From CAYVOX01 sp964453035 (lineage in GTDB: Bacteria; Chloroflexota; Anaerolineae; Anaerolineales; Anaerolineaceae): a stretch of DNA of 39,716 bases. Of the stretch, positions 10,001 through 17,810 are shown piece after piece (within the stretch, counting starts at the first letter, position 1; every line of letters begins with the position of its first letter). The translations under genes were made by a program, and so were the position numbers. The notes below the pieces were generated by a model. It ran no database searches, was not told the origin of the DNA, and saw nothing but the letters and a program-made list of their open reading frames with translations. The DNA is taken from positions 1-39,716 of the forward strand of contig CAYVOX010000013.1 in the NCBI GenBank assembly GCA_964453035.1, in the 5' to 3' direction.

Positions 10001-10198
10001 GGCATCCACATCAAACCCGCCCCAGTCCCCGGGTACGTCAAACGGTTGCCAGTCTGCGTCATCAAAATCAACGCCTTGCGCCCCCTTCACATCGCTTTCG
10101 ATGTATCTAAAACCTCGAATAGGGACAACCTCTCGAAAAATGCAGCCCTGCACCACCGGCAGCAGCCGGTTAATTTTTTCCAATGTGAAATAATTCAT
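7055..10198 (-). CDS. GH38 alpha-mannosidase with N-terminal beta-sandwich extension
   Basis: This 1047-residue glycoside hydrolase family 38 enzyme should remove alpha-linked mannose with retention of configuration. Metal ligands are in GHSHIDMAWMW (His243, His245, Asp247), and the nucleophile is Asp357 in WMPDSFGYTG. LGGSWIEMD and NQFHDILSGTS are further family blocks. Residues 1-230 form an extra N-terminal region typical of the longer bacterial GH38 proteins; the C-terminal half is the GH38 beta-sandwich. There is no signal peptide, so it acts on imported oligosaccharides in the cytoplasm. The start at 10198 follows AAAGGG. It lies 36 bp after the ROK kinase gene and overlaps the UroD-like gene by four bases. 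Confidence 0.93.
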   Translation of the reverse strand: MNYFTLEKINRLLPVVQGCIFREVVPIRGFRYIESDVKGAQGVDFDDADWQPFDVPGDWGGFDVDAWFRARIEIPESLRGKKLALHFLVGPRDGGGSTAETMLYVNGMPLQAIDYWHEDAVLPEELSSLAVLQIALKAWSGVYRVPVRRRFKEAQLVEIDEPTEAFFHLADTMAQAIAVLDENDLRRVKLEQALNGAFQLVDFIRVKRLPFYTSIREALVYLNKCLHKLQRDELKPTVTAVGHSHIDMAWMWRMERTRQKAQRTFTTVLNLMRQYPEYRYSHSSPQLYEFVKHDAPELFARVKEAVSAGKWEVLGGSWIEMDTLLPGGESLARQVLYGKQFTRRVFGTEPRVLWMPDSFGYTGILPTIMKAGGLEGFFTSVISWSKFNRTPYDLFTWRGLDGSEVLVNFITTPAEFSKNYNYIGRLEPDDVTRTWNNNRQKGFTDEVLLPFGWGDGGGGPTVKMLESARAMENMPGIPSVRMGKVEAYFARLSHAVKGKALPVLDGELYLEGLRGSYTSQARNKRANRKAEILLHEAEWLGTCADLLSGEKRFPIKTMRQAWELLLLNQFHDILSGTSITPVHEDSMRDYAVVERLGIEAVNTARKTIAGLVKHEQGGIVAFNNRGWARRGLVELPWKDEDNNSCFIGENGQTLHSQVVERNGEKRLVVETDEVPAYGYRFFPRRAGQETKLSTSLHVDKHHLENELVSVHLNGLGQIDSMVLKASQRQVLPPGKVGNVLQLFEDRPLSGEAWEIDIFYQDKLTELGAPDEWEAEENGPLRGVIRLKWNFNQSTLQQRVILTSGSARIDFETELDWHENHVLLKAAFPVDVRARTATYDLGFGNLERATHWNTPFDTAHFENPAHQWADLSEEGFGAALLNDCKYGYDVKDNVLRLSLHRSPTEPDPVADQGAHTFTYSFLPHEGGWREGNVREAAWDLNDPLGAVEVPGNPGGILPETWGFFTSEDRHVILDTVKPAEDGDGIILRFFESHGKSNPDFSFRVGKPLRKAIECNLLEDETGEVAFNGDLVQFEVKPFIIKTLKVWFA

Positions 10199-10234
10199 AA
10201 TGCCCTTTGTGTGATGAAAATCTGCTTTTGTTGG

Positions 10235-11200
10235 TTACAACAGGTTCATGGCAACCGAAAGACTTGCCAGGTCACCCACGCTCTCGCCCAGGGCTGCCGG
10301 CACAACCTGGCACACCGAAAGCGACCGGGGTAGCGCTTCTTCGCGCAGCACCCGCAGTGTCACCTTTTCTAGCAGTTCCTGCTGGCGGTTGTAAATGCTG
10401 CCAATGACAATCCGCTCCGGGTTGAGCAAATCCACCAGGATCGCCAGTCCTCGTCCCAGGTGGTAGGCCGCGGTCTCAAACACGCGCATTGCCAGTGGGT
10501 CACCCTGCCGCGCTGCCTCCCCGATGCGCTCTGCGGTCAGCGCTTCCAGTTCCTCATAGCTCTGGCAAAAACTGGCTGGTTTGCCCAGCTGCAACTGATC
10601 CAGCGCCATGAATTGCGCCAGATTGGCAATGCCACCCCCGCTGCAAAAACCTTCCAGCGAGCCAGCTTTTCCATAGCCTACCGGTCCATGCGGCTCCATG
10701 CGAATATGCCCAATTTCCCCCGCCATATCGTTGATCCCCGCATACAGCCGCCCATCCAGAATCAACCCCGCGCCCATGCCGGTGCCAAAGGTCAGAAAAA
10801 TCATGTTATTGCATCCGCGCCCCGCCCCCCACTTCCATTCCGCCAGCGCGCAAGCGTTGGCGTCATTCTGCAAACCGGTGGCAACCTTGAAGGTGCTGCT
10901 GAGCGGGCTTACCACGTCAATGTTATCCCAGCCCGGCAAATTTGGCGGCGAAAGCACCAGTCCCTTGCGGCTATCCAGCGGTCCCCCGCAACTGATGCCA
11001 ATCGCCTGCAGCGAACAGTTCTGCCCGCATTCCCTTAACAACTCCGCCAGCTGCGCGTTAATTTCCGCCAGCGCCTCCTGCGGAGAGCTCATCGTGCCAA
11101 ATCGGTGCTTTCCCAGGATTTTCACCTCGCCGTTGAGCGCTTCGCCAACACACACCGCGCACTTCGTACCGCCAATATCCACCCCGGCCAAAATACTCAT
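10235..11200 (-). CDS. ROK-family sugar kinase without the zinc-binding cysteines
   Basis: This 321-residue cytoplasmic protein has no DNA-binding domain, so it is a ROK kinase rather than a repressor. The N-terminal phosphate-binding loop reads VDIGGTKCAV, and the catalytic base is Asp113 in QNDANACALAE. The GEIGH motif (His165) is present, but the usual C-x-C-G-x-x-G-C-x-E zinc site is degenerate (GPVGYGKAGSLEG): all three Cys positions are Gly175, Gly177 and Ser181. The ATG at 11200 overlaps the stop of the isomerase gene as ATGA. An in-frame ATG at 11284 would lie inside that gene and is rejected. In this operon the natural role is phosphorylation of mannose or a related hexose at O-6; this is inference. 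Confidence 0.85.
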   Translation of the reverse strand: MSILAGVDIGGTKCAVCVGEALNGEVKILGKHRFGTMSSPQEALAEINAQLAELLRECGQNCSLQAIGISCGGPLDSRKGLVLSPPNLPGWDNIDVVSPLSSTFKVATGLQNDANACALAEWKWGAGRGCNNMIFLTFGTGMGAGLILDGRLYAGINDMAGEIGHIRMEPHGPVGYGKAGSLEGFCSGGGIANLAQFMALDQLQLGKPASFCQSYEELEALTAERIGEAARQGDPLAMRVFETAAYHLGRGLAILVDLLNPERIVIGSIYNRQQELLEKVTLRVLREEALPRSLSVCQVVPAALGESVGDLASLSVAMNLL

Positions 11201-11826
11201 GCGAAAAACCTTTCCTCCAGCATAGCACACAGGGTATGGTAAATGGCCTGGTGCCTTTCCTGGATATCTGGTGTTAATTCCCATCCCACTTTGATGGTCA
11301 CATCGCTCACATGACCCAGAATCCCCCCCGTTTTACCAGTCAGGCTGAGGCTTCTAATGCCTTTCGCGCTTGCCACCTTCACCGCATTCACCACATTCTT
11401 TGCATTCCCCGATGTGCTGAGCGCCAGCAGAACATCACCTGCCTGCCCATACGCAAAAACCTGCTGGGCGAAAATCATGTCCGCTGCCACGTCATTGGCA
11501 AACGCGGTGATAAAACTCACCTGGCTCACAAGCGAAATAGCCGGCAGCGCCCCTTGAAGGTGGTCAGCTAAATACTTGCCCTCATTCGGCCAAAGCTCCG
11601 CCAGCTTTTGTCTCAACTCCACTGCAATCGGGCGTTTCAGGTAAAACCCTTTCAGTAGTTCGCCCGTGATATGCTCTGAATCCGCGGCGCTGCCGCCATT
11701 GCCGCACACTAACACCTTACCGCCCTGCTGGTAACAATTTTCCAGCATCCGGTATGCGCTAACCACATCCTCCGCACAGCTATGCAAATCCGGGTACCGG
11801 CTCAACAATCGGTTAAGCATGTCCAT
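11197..11826 (-). CDS. SIS-domain phosphosugar isomerase, GmhA-like
   Basis: This 209-residue protein has the length and motifs of sedoheptulose-7-phosphate isomerase (GmhA): phosphate-binding GNGGSAADSEHI, then STSGNAKNVVNAV, then the C-terminal ELTPDIQERHQAIYH with the conserved Glu and His pair. GmhA normally starts ADP-heptose synthesis, but no other heptose gene is present and the gene is locked into a mannoside operon, overlapping the UroD-like gene by 14 bases and the ROK kinase gene by four. The start at 11826 has GGAGG six bases upstream. Because mannose 6-phosphate shares the manno configuration of the heptose 7-phosphate product, a role as aldose-ketose isomerase on mannose 6-phosphate is possible. 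Confidence 0.85.
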   Translation of the reverse strand: MDMLNRLLSRYPDLHSCAEDVVSAYRMLENCYQQGGKVLVCGNGGSAADSEHITGELLKGFYLKRPIAVELRQKLAELWPNEGKYLADHLQGALPAISLVSQVSFITAFANDVAADMIFAQQVFAYGQAGDVLLALSTSGNAKNVVNAVKVASAKGIRSLSLTGKTGGILGHVSDVTIKVGWELTPDIQERHQAIYHTLCAMLEERFFA

Positions 11827-12811
11827 CTCTCGCCTCCGGTTCAGGTAAGGGGTAAGTGTATTGCCGCCACACTGATTGGATGAGATCATACCGTTTGAGG
11901 GGCATACCGGTATAGACGCAGTTGCTGGTTGAGAAGATATAACCGTAGTTGGGCATGCCGTTTTTCAGCGCATACCGCGCTGAAGCCTCCACTTCCTCAT
12001 CAGTGCCCGTATCCATCAACCCGCAGTTGACGTTGCCAATCAGGCACAGCCGGTCGCCGTAGCGCCGCTTCACCTCGGCAATATCCACCCCAGCCTGGGG
12101 GTCTAGCGAATGCAGCGCGTGCGGGTTAGCCTGCGCCAGCTGGTCAATGATAGGCATAATGTTGCCATCCGTGTGCTTGATGACGTAATACCCCATCTCG
12201 CGGTAACCGCGCACCAGCTTTTCCAGGTAGGGTGTCACAAACTCCGAAAACTTTCGAGGGCTCAAAAATGGCCCGGTGTTCAAGCAGTAATCCGTGCACA
12301 GTGCCATGCAATCCAGGTCGCCGTGCTTCATATACCGCTCACCGCGCTCCAGCGCCAGTTCCACCTTGCGCTGCGCCTCCGCCTTCAACCCTTCCGGGTC
12401 GTCTGCCATGCGGTAACTGAACTCCGCCATGTGTTCGCCGTCGGGGATACCCATGGTTCCATCCCCGTGGATCATCAGGAAAAATCGGTCGCCGCTCTTC
12501 TGGCGAATGACGTCAATAAGCTTACGCGTCTCTTCTTCTCCCAGCCCCGGCACCGGATGAATAAAAATGGCATCATGCTCGTATCTGTCTGCCGTGCGGA
12601 TGAATACATCCGCCACATCCTCGCGCTGCAGGCACCGCTCCTTCTCCTCCATCTGGTTCCACTGCTCAAAGTTGCGGTGCGAGGGATGTACCTTGCCAAA
12701 CGCCTCCATGGTGAGGAAGAACACCAGTTCAAAGGTAGGCACCCGCCCGCTAATGGGGCGCCGCTCAAGCGCTGCGATGAATCTCTGGCGTGGGGTAACC
12801 GTTTCTACCAT
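11813..12811 (-). CDS. UroD/MtaA-superfamily protein 2
   Basis: This 332-residue second UroD-superfamily protein is clearly diverged from the one at the operon end. It lacks the HemE signature. In the MtaA metal-ligand positions it reads IKHTDGN (His213, Asp215) and later FSTSNCVYTG (Cys298), so it keeps the final Cys but has Asp in place of the middle one, the mirror image of the other copy. It starts six bases after the beta-mannosidase stop, with AGGTGAT as ribosome site, and overlaps the SIS gene. No corrinoid-binding protein gene is nearby, which argues against a standard methanol- or methylamine-type methyltransferase system. The substrate is unknown. Confidence 0.8.
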   Translation of the reverse strand: MVETVTPRQRFIAALERRPISGRVPTFELVFFLTMEAFGKVHPSHRNFEQWNQMEEKERCLQREDVADVFIRTADRYEHDAIFIHPVPGLGEEETRKLIDVIRQKSGDRFFLMIHGDGTMGIPDGEHMAEFSYRMADDPEGLKAEAQRKVELALERGERYMKHGDLDCMALCTDYCLNTGPFLSPRKFSEFVTPYLEKLVRGYREMGYYVIKHTDGNIMPIIDQLAQANPHALHSLDPQAGVDIAEVKRRYGDRLCLIGNVNCGLMDTGTDEEVEASARYALKNGMPNYGYIFSTSNCVYTGMPLKRYDLIQSVWRQYTYPLPEPEARDGHA

Positions 12812-12817
12812 AAAGTA

Positions 12818-15376
12818 TCACCTGATTGATTTATTCTCAACATTCCATCCGCCCACCCGGTATGGAATCCGTGGTCCGCTGAAATGAACTTCAAGCTCCT
12901 GTGTCTCGCCTGGCAGCAGGCAGAAATAGTTTTCTGTAAAGCTGGCAAACTCATGCTCCGATGGCTCGCCATCACGCTCCAGCCAGATAAAAAATGCCGT
13001 CCGGTCGGATGGATTATGCACGCTCACCCAGTCCTCACCGATTTGCTGCTCCTTCTTAATCTCCACAACGGCTTTTTGGAGCTCAAAAATGGCCGCCATG
13101 TTTTCTCCGCTGGCAAACAAATACCGATTGTACCCCACCTGCTGGCCACTGGCATTACTTAACCTCACCGTGAGGAAAAACAACGGGCTTTTGATTTCCA
13201 CAAGGCTGCAGCTTGCACTGGTGACTGAACTGGAAGGCTCATGCGTCAAGTGAACCGGTGACTCGCCCTGTTCCACAACGGCACCATCCATTTGCTGCAC
13301 CGCCCAGGTCAGTCTGCCTTCCAGGGGTAATTCTTGCCCGTCGCACGTTATCCACAGGTCTGCCTTGAACCGCTCCTGCCCGCCCCACGCCAGCCGCTCA
13401 TATCGCGCCGAAACGTGCACCCGCTGGTATGCTGCCCGAACCGCGTAATAGACCGGTTTCGGCTCAGAATAATAATCCACCGCTGAGCTGCAGGCTGCCA
13501 TCGGGAAGGGTTCGTTGAACTGCCAGGGAATTGTTCCGCTGTTGCGCGGCCAGCGCCTTCGATCTGCCTCAACCGCATAGCGCAATCCCTCGTATTGTAA
13601 AAATTGCGTCGCGCGGATCGCCTGCTCTAGGTCGGCAAACTCGCCAAACACGCTGTGCCACATCGCTTCCTTCACCCACCATGCCCCCAGGTGAAACCAC
13701 ACCGGGTTATCGCGGTTGACCGGGAAGCGGTGTTCCAAAGCGATGCTGCGCTCCAGGCTGCGGTAATTGGTGACGCCCTCCGCGCCAAATTCGCTGTGGA
13801 ACAGACTCGTCCCCCGGTTATAAAGCTGATACTGCTTTTCCAGTCCCTGGTACTCCCAGGGTCCGTGTACGTCGTGAAGGTCGTTGGGCCGCTTGTCAAT
13901 CTCCTCCAGCCCATTTCCAAATACCGGCCCGGAAGATGAGGTCGGCAGCCAGATGCAATCTGGCGCTTCCGCCCTCACCACAGCCTTAAGCGCTGCCAGC
14001 ATAGGATGACGGTCATCCAGTGGCTTTTCTCCGCGTGTCAGTTCGTTTCCGCCGCACCAGATAGCCAGAGAAGGGTGGTTGCGCCGCGCAGGCACGATTT
14101 GCTTCGCCTCATTCACCAAGAATCTAATGAATTCGGCATCTTCTGGCGGGTTGTTGTCAATGCCGGAGCTGGACTGGATAAACTCCTGCCAGACCATAAT
14201 CCCCTGTTCATCGCACAGGTTGTAAAAAGCTTCTTTCTCAATCAATCCCCCGCCCCACACTCGCAGTAAATTGACGTTAGCATCCTTAACCAGGGATATA
14301 AGCCGTCTCAGCTTATCAGGGCGTTCCACACCGTAAAGCGCATCCATTGGAACCCAGTTCCAGCCTCTGACGAATATCCGCTGACCGTTCACCTCCAGCG
14401 TGTAGGGCAGCGCATCGGCTGGTCCGCCAGAATTAGCTACTGCACGCAACCGCCTCACACCAAAATTCACTTCCCTTTGGTCGGATACCCCCCACAGGTT
14501 ATCAATGGCTATGCGCAAAATCACTCTTGCTTTATAAATGGGTTGCACGCCATTCCCATTCGTCCACCACAGACAGGGCTGTTCAATGGTTATGCTTAGC
14601 TTCTGCTCACTGCCCCCTTCTAAAATGGCGCATTGTAAACTCCCTCGCGCAACCTCGCCGCCCTCCAGGCTGAAAACCACCTCAATTTCGCCATCAACCG
14701 CCTGCAATGCGTTCACCCTGCAGGTCACCAGCACCTCAGCCTGCTTCATTGCCTCGTCCAGAACCGGTCGTATGTACACATCCTCCAGAACCGCCTGACC
14801 GCTCACCTCCAGGTTCACCTCATCCCAAAGTCCCGCATGCACCAGCCTGGGACAGAAATCCCACCAGTAGTTCATCCGCGCCTTGTGCGTGCGTACCAAG
14901 CCGGAGCGGCTCACCTGCGGCTGTTCCTGGGGTGGCTGCGCCACCACCACAACCAGCAAATTTTCCATCCCAAACTTCAAGAGGTCGCTCACCTCAAAGA
15001 CTGCCTGCGTGTACATCCCGGTGTGCGTCCCCAGGCTCTCGCCGTTCAAAAAGACTTCCATCTCGTAATCCACGCCTTTGAACACAAGGCGCGCGCGCCT
15101 TCCTTTGAGTGCCAGCTCAGGGGTAAACGTCCTCCGGTAAAGCCAGGTTCTCTGACAGACCCACTCGCTCAACAGGCTGTTGCGTTCAAAATGTGGGTCG
15201 GGAATTTCGCCGTTTTGCAGCAGGTCGTTCAAGACACATCCGGGAACCACCGCCGGCATCCATCCGCGGATAAAATCCCGGCTACCCGGTTGCACGGCCA
15301 GCCGCCAGCGCCAATCTTCGCCATAGTACCCTTTGAACAGCCATCCGCTGCCGTTGAGTGAAATTCTCTCAATCAC
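12818..15376 (-). CDS. GH2 beta-mannosidase
   Basis: This 852-residue GH2 enzyme has the domain order of beta-mannosidases: jelly-roll (about 1-190), immunoglobulin-like domain (about 195-310), TIM barrel (from about 320) and C-terminal sandwich domains. The acid/base is Glu445 in IWCGGNELTRG and the nucleophile Glu529 in FHSEFGAEG. The LRVWGGGLIEKEAFYNLCDE segment is typical of the mannosidase branch. It should release mannose from beta-mannosides such as mannobiose or the beta-Man-GlcNAc core of N-glycans. There is no signal peptide. The start is a GTG at 15376, three bases after the stop of the upstream GH38 gene, with GGAGCG upstream. Confidence 0.92.
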   Translation of the reverse strand: MIERISLNGSGWLFKGYYGEDWRWRLAVQPGSRDFIRGWMPAVVPGCVLNDLLQNGEIPDPHFERNSLLSEWVCQRTWLYRRTFTPELALKGRRARLVFKGVDYEMEVFLNGESLGTHTGMYTQAVFEVSDLLKFGMENLLVVVVAQPPQEQPQVSRSGLVRTHKARMNYWWDFCPRLVHAGLWDEVNLEVSGQAVLEDVYIRPVLDEAMKQAEVLVTCRVNALQAVDGEIEVVFSLEGGEVARGSLQCAILEGGSEQKLSITIEQPCLWWTNGNGVQPIYKARVILRIAIDNLWGVSDQREVNFGVRRLRAVANSGGPADALPYTLEVNGQRIFVRGWNWVPMDALYGVERPDKLRRLISLVKDANVNLLRVWGGGLIEKEAFYNLCDEQGIMVWQEFIQSSSGIDNNPPEDAEFIRFLVNEAKQIVPARRNHPSLAIWCGGNELTRGEKPLDDRHPMLAALKAVVRAEAPDCIWLPTSSSGPVFGNGLEEIDKRPNDLHDVHGPWEYQGLEKQYQLYNRGTSLFHSEFGAEGVTNYRSLERSIALEHRFPVNRDNPVWFHLGAWWVKEAMWHSVFGEFADLEQAIRATQFLQYEGLRYAVEADRRRWPRNSGTIPWQFNEPFPMAACSSAVDYYSEPKPVYYAVRAAYQRVHVSARYERLAWGGQERFKADLWITCDGQELPLEGRLTWAVQQMDGAVVEQGESPVHLTHEPSSSVTSASCSLVEIKSPLFFLTVRLSNASGQQVGYNRYLFASGENMAAIFELQKAVVEIKKEQQIGEDWVSVHNPSDRTAFFIWLERDGEPSEHEFASFTENYFCLLPGETQELEVHFSGPRIPYRVGGWNVENKSIR

Positions 15377-15379
15377 AGG

Positions 15380-17800
15380 CTACTCGCTCCATTCCAGAAA
15401 GTTCGTCTCAACCACCTCTCGCCCGGCATCATCCGGAATCAACCATGTCTTAATTTCTCCCGCTCTAAAACCTGCATGGATGGTTCGCTCCAGCAGGGTG
15501 ATTTTTGCTTTGCACGCTCGCCCGGCAGTCTCGTAGGCTCGCGCCACCCAGCCATTGCCATCTTCGCCGCGCTTGACAATGCTCACCACAACCTGCGCCG
15601 GGTGGCCCTGAATGAACCCCTGCTTCAAGGGTAGCTTGCCCGGATGGTAGGTCGCCAGCAGGGTGACTGGCTTCTGGTTGGCCTCCCACGCCCGCCGCAC
15701 CGTTCCAGCCTCAGCCCAGTTGCCCGCGTGAGGATAGATATGATAAGTGAACTTTTGCATGCCCTGGTCAATGAACGAATAGTCACCCTGCGGGTCAGCC
15801 ACTTTTGGAATGTGGTGGGCATAGATAGGGCTGCGCAGCACCGTCAACCCGATATCGCGAATTTGCACATCGTAGCTGTATTTAGCGTCATTCAAAATAC
15901 TCACCCCGTACATGGCGCCGTTATCTCGTGAAATTCCCGAGAGGTCCACCCAGCTTTGACCGGGCTCCTCAATCCCATTCGCCGCCCGCTGAATTTGACC
16001 ATAAGGCACTTCATAGGTTGCTTTCATCTGGTTCAGGTGGATGGGGAAGCGCAACTTAAGCAGCTTGAACTGCTCGTGCCAGTCCACCTGGATGCGCACC
16101 TCAACGGAATCCAATTCGCGGTAGAGGATGAAATCCTGCATGATGCGCGACATCCCGTATTCACTCTTCACGCGCAGCACCGAGCGCACAACTCCATGCT
16201 CAACCAGCTTCACACCGCGTGCCTTGAACACCCCAACTTCCCGGTTGAAAGCAAACACATTGTGCGACCAGGTATCGCTCGGATCGTCAATCACCACCGG
16301 TTTGGCAGCCGAACCAGCAAAAATCTCCAGTTGTAGGCGCTTATCCCACAGCCCCATAATCCAGCCTGTCTCCGGGTCAAGCTCCAGGCGCAGAGCCTCG
16401 TTTTCGATGACGTGGTCGCTTGCTTTCGGCAGGTCCACAACCGCTGCCCCCTCCCGGTACGCCAACCGGAAAACTGCATACCCCAGCGCCGGCAGGCGCG
16501 TCACAAAGCAGATGCGCGTCCGCCCGTTACAGGTTGCTTCAGCCTGAATCACCTGGTACGGCACCACCCGGTTCTCCGGGTCCAGCAGTGCCATGTCGGG
16601 TTTCCAGCCGCCCAATTCCATCTCCACCGCGCTGAGCGTCTCCCAGGCGTTCGGGTTAAACACCACAAAGGGGATCATCCCTTCCTCAGCCTCGATTCCA
16701 ATTTGCCAGGCGATGGCTTGCAGCGCCAGGTTGGTATTGCGCTGGGCAATGCTCAACGCTTCGGAGTTGCTGACACAGGCATCTTCATAAGCGCTTTCCA
16801 GGCTGGTGCCTGCCATGATATCGTGGAACTGATTGAAAAGCACATTCTTCCATGCTCGTCCAAAATCGCCCGGGTAAGGTTGCCCGGTCACTGCCGCAGC
16901 CACGCTCGAGAATTTTTCCGCTGCCATCAGCACATGCTCAGCCTTCCGGTTCCAGCGCTTGATGCCAGAATGCACCGCGTAGCAACCCGAAGCATGATGC
17001 TGCAGTTCATCATGTACCACTGGCAGCGGAAGATTCTGCTCGCTCATCTTCTTAAAAAACACATCAGGCGTGGAAAGAACCAGGTCGGGCAAGCTCTCCT
17101 CGCGGCTCAATTTCGCAATCAGATCCAGGTTTTCTCGCGTGGGACCTCCGCCGTGATTGCCCACCCCGTAAAAGCACATCAGGTCGTTCAGTGGTGTCTG
17201 CAACTCCGCTGCCACCCTCCGGATATGTGGTTCGATTTCCCTGGGAGGTGTGCAATATTCGTAAGGAATCTGATACGTCAGCACTCTTGAGCCGTCGTCA
17301 CTTTCCCACCAGAACAGCCGTGATGGCAAGCCTTTTTCATGCGGTGAGGGTCGCATGAAGGCGTAATACTTCATTCCACCCAGCTTAAGCAGTTGCGGCA
17401 GCATCCCGTTATGCCCAAAGCTATCTGGCGCGTAGCCCACTGGCGTTGTCACCCCAAATTTCTCCTTGAAGTAGCGCTGGGCAATAAGCGCATGCCGCGC
17501 AAACGATTCCCCCCCCGGAATGTTGCAATCCGGCTCAACCCACCATCCCCCCACCACCTGCCAGCGTCCTTCTGCGATCCGCGCTCTGATTTCCTCAAAC
17601 ATTTCAGGGTCACTCTGCTCCACCCATTCGTAAAACGCCGCTGAGCTCGAGACGAACACAAAATCCGCATATTCCTTCATCCGGTCCAGCGCCGAACGAA
17701 ACGTCGCCTTGACCTCATGGAACCCTTCCTGCCAGTTCCACAGCCACACCGGGTCAATGTGGGCATTACCAATCATGTGAAGTGTTTTTTTGTCAGCCAT
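15380..17800 (-). CDS. GH38 alpha-mannosidase, short form
   Basis: This 806-residue GH38 enzyme begins directly with the catalytic barrel: GNAHIDPVWLW (His14, Asp16 metal ligands) and nucleophile Asp126 in YAPDSFGHNG, followed by VGNHGGGPT and NQFHDIMAGTS. It lacks the roughly 230-residue N-terminal region of the other GH38 enzyme in this operon, so the two probably cut different linkages or oligosaccharide sizes. It is cytoplasmic. The ATG at 17800 follows GAGGA, ten bases after the MBL gene stop, and the beta-mannosidase starts three bases after its own stop. Confidence 0.93.
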   Translation of the reverse strand: MADKKTLHMIGNAHIDPVWLWNWQEGFHEVKATFRSALDRMKEYADFVFVSSSAAFYEWVEQSDPEMFEEIRARIAEGRWQVVGGWWVEPDCNIPGGESFARHALIAQRYFKEKFGVTTPVGYAPDSFGHNGMLPQLLKLGGMKYYAFMRPSPHEKGLPSRLFWWESDDGSRVLTYQIPYEYCTPPREIEPHIRRVAAELQTPLNDLMCFYGVGNHGGGPTRENLDLIAKLSREESLPDLVLSTPDVFFKKMSEQNLPLPVVHDELQHHASGCYAVHSGIKRWNRKAEHVLMAAEKFSSVAAAVTGQPYPGDFGRAWKNVLFNQFHDIMAGTSLESAYEDACVSNSEALSIAQRNTNLALQAIAWQIGIEAEEGMIPFVVFNPNAWETLSAVEMELGGWKPDMALLDPENRVVPYQVIQAEATCNGRTRICFVTRLPALGYAVFRLAYREGAAVVDLPKASDHVIENEALRLELDPETGWIMGLWDKRLQLEIFAGSAAKPVVIDDPSDTWSHNVFAFNREVGVFKARGVKLVEHGVVRSVLRVKSEYGMSRIMQDFILYRELDSVEVRIQVDWHEQFKLLKLRFPIHLNQMKATYEVPYGQIQRAANGIEEPGQSWVDLSGISRDNGAMYGVSILNDAKYSYDVQIRDIGLTVLRSPIYAHHIPKVADPQGDYSFIDQGMQKFTYHIYPHAGNWAEAGTVRRAWEANQKPVTLLATYHPGKLPLKQGFIQGHPAQVVVSIVKRGEDGNGWVARAYETAGRACKAKITLLERTIHAGFRAGEIKTWLIPDDAGREVVETNFLEWSE

Positions 17801-17810
17801 GCTTCCTCAA

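Noticed and set aside
16412..17290. 292-codon frame opposite the short GH38 gene
   Set aside because: Antisense shadow of a well-supported gene; basic, low-information protein without domain.
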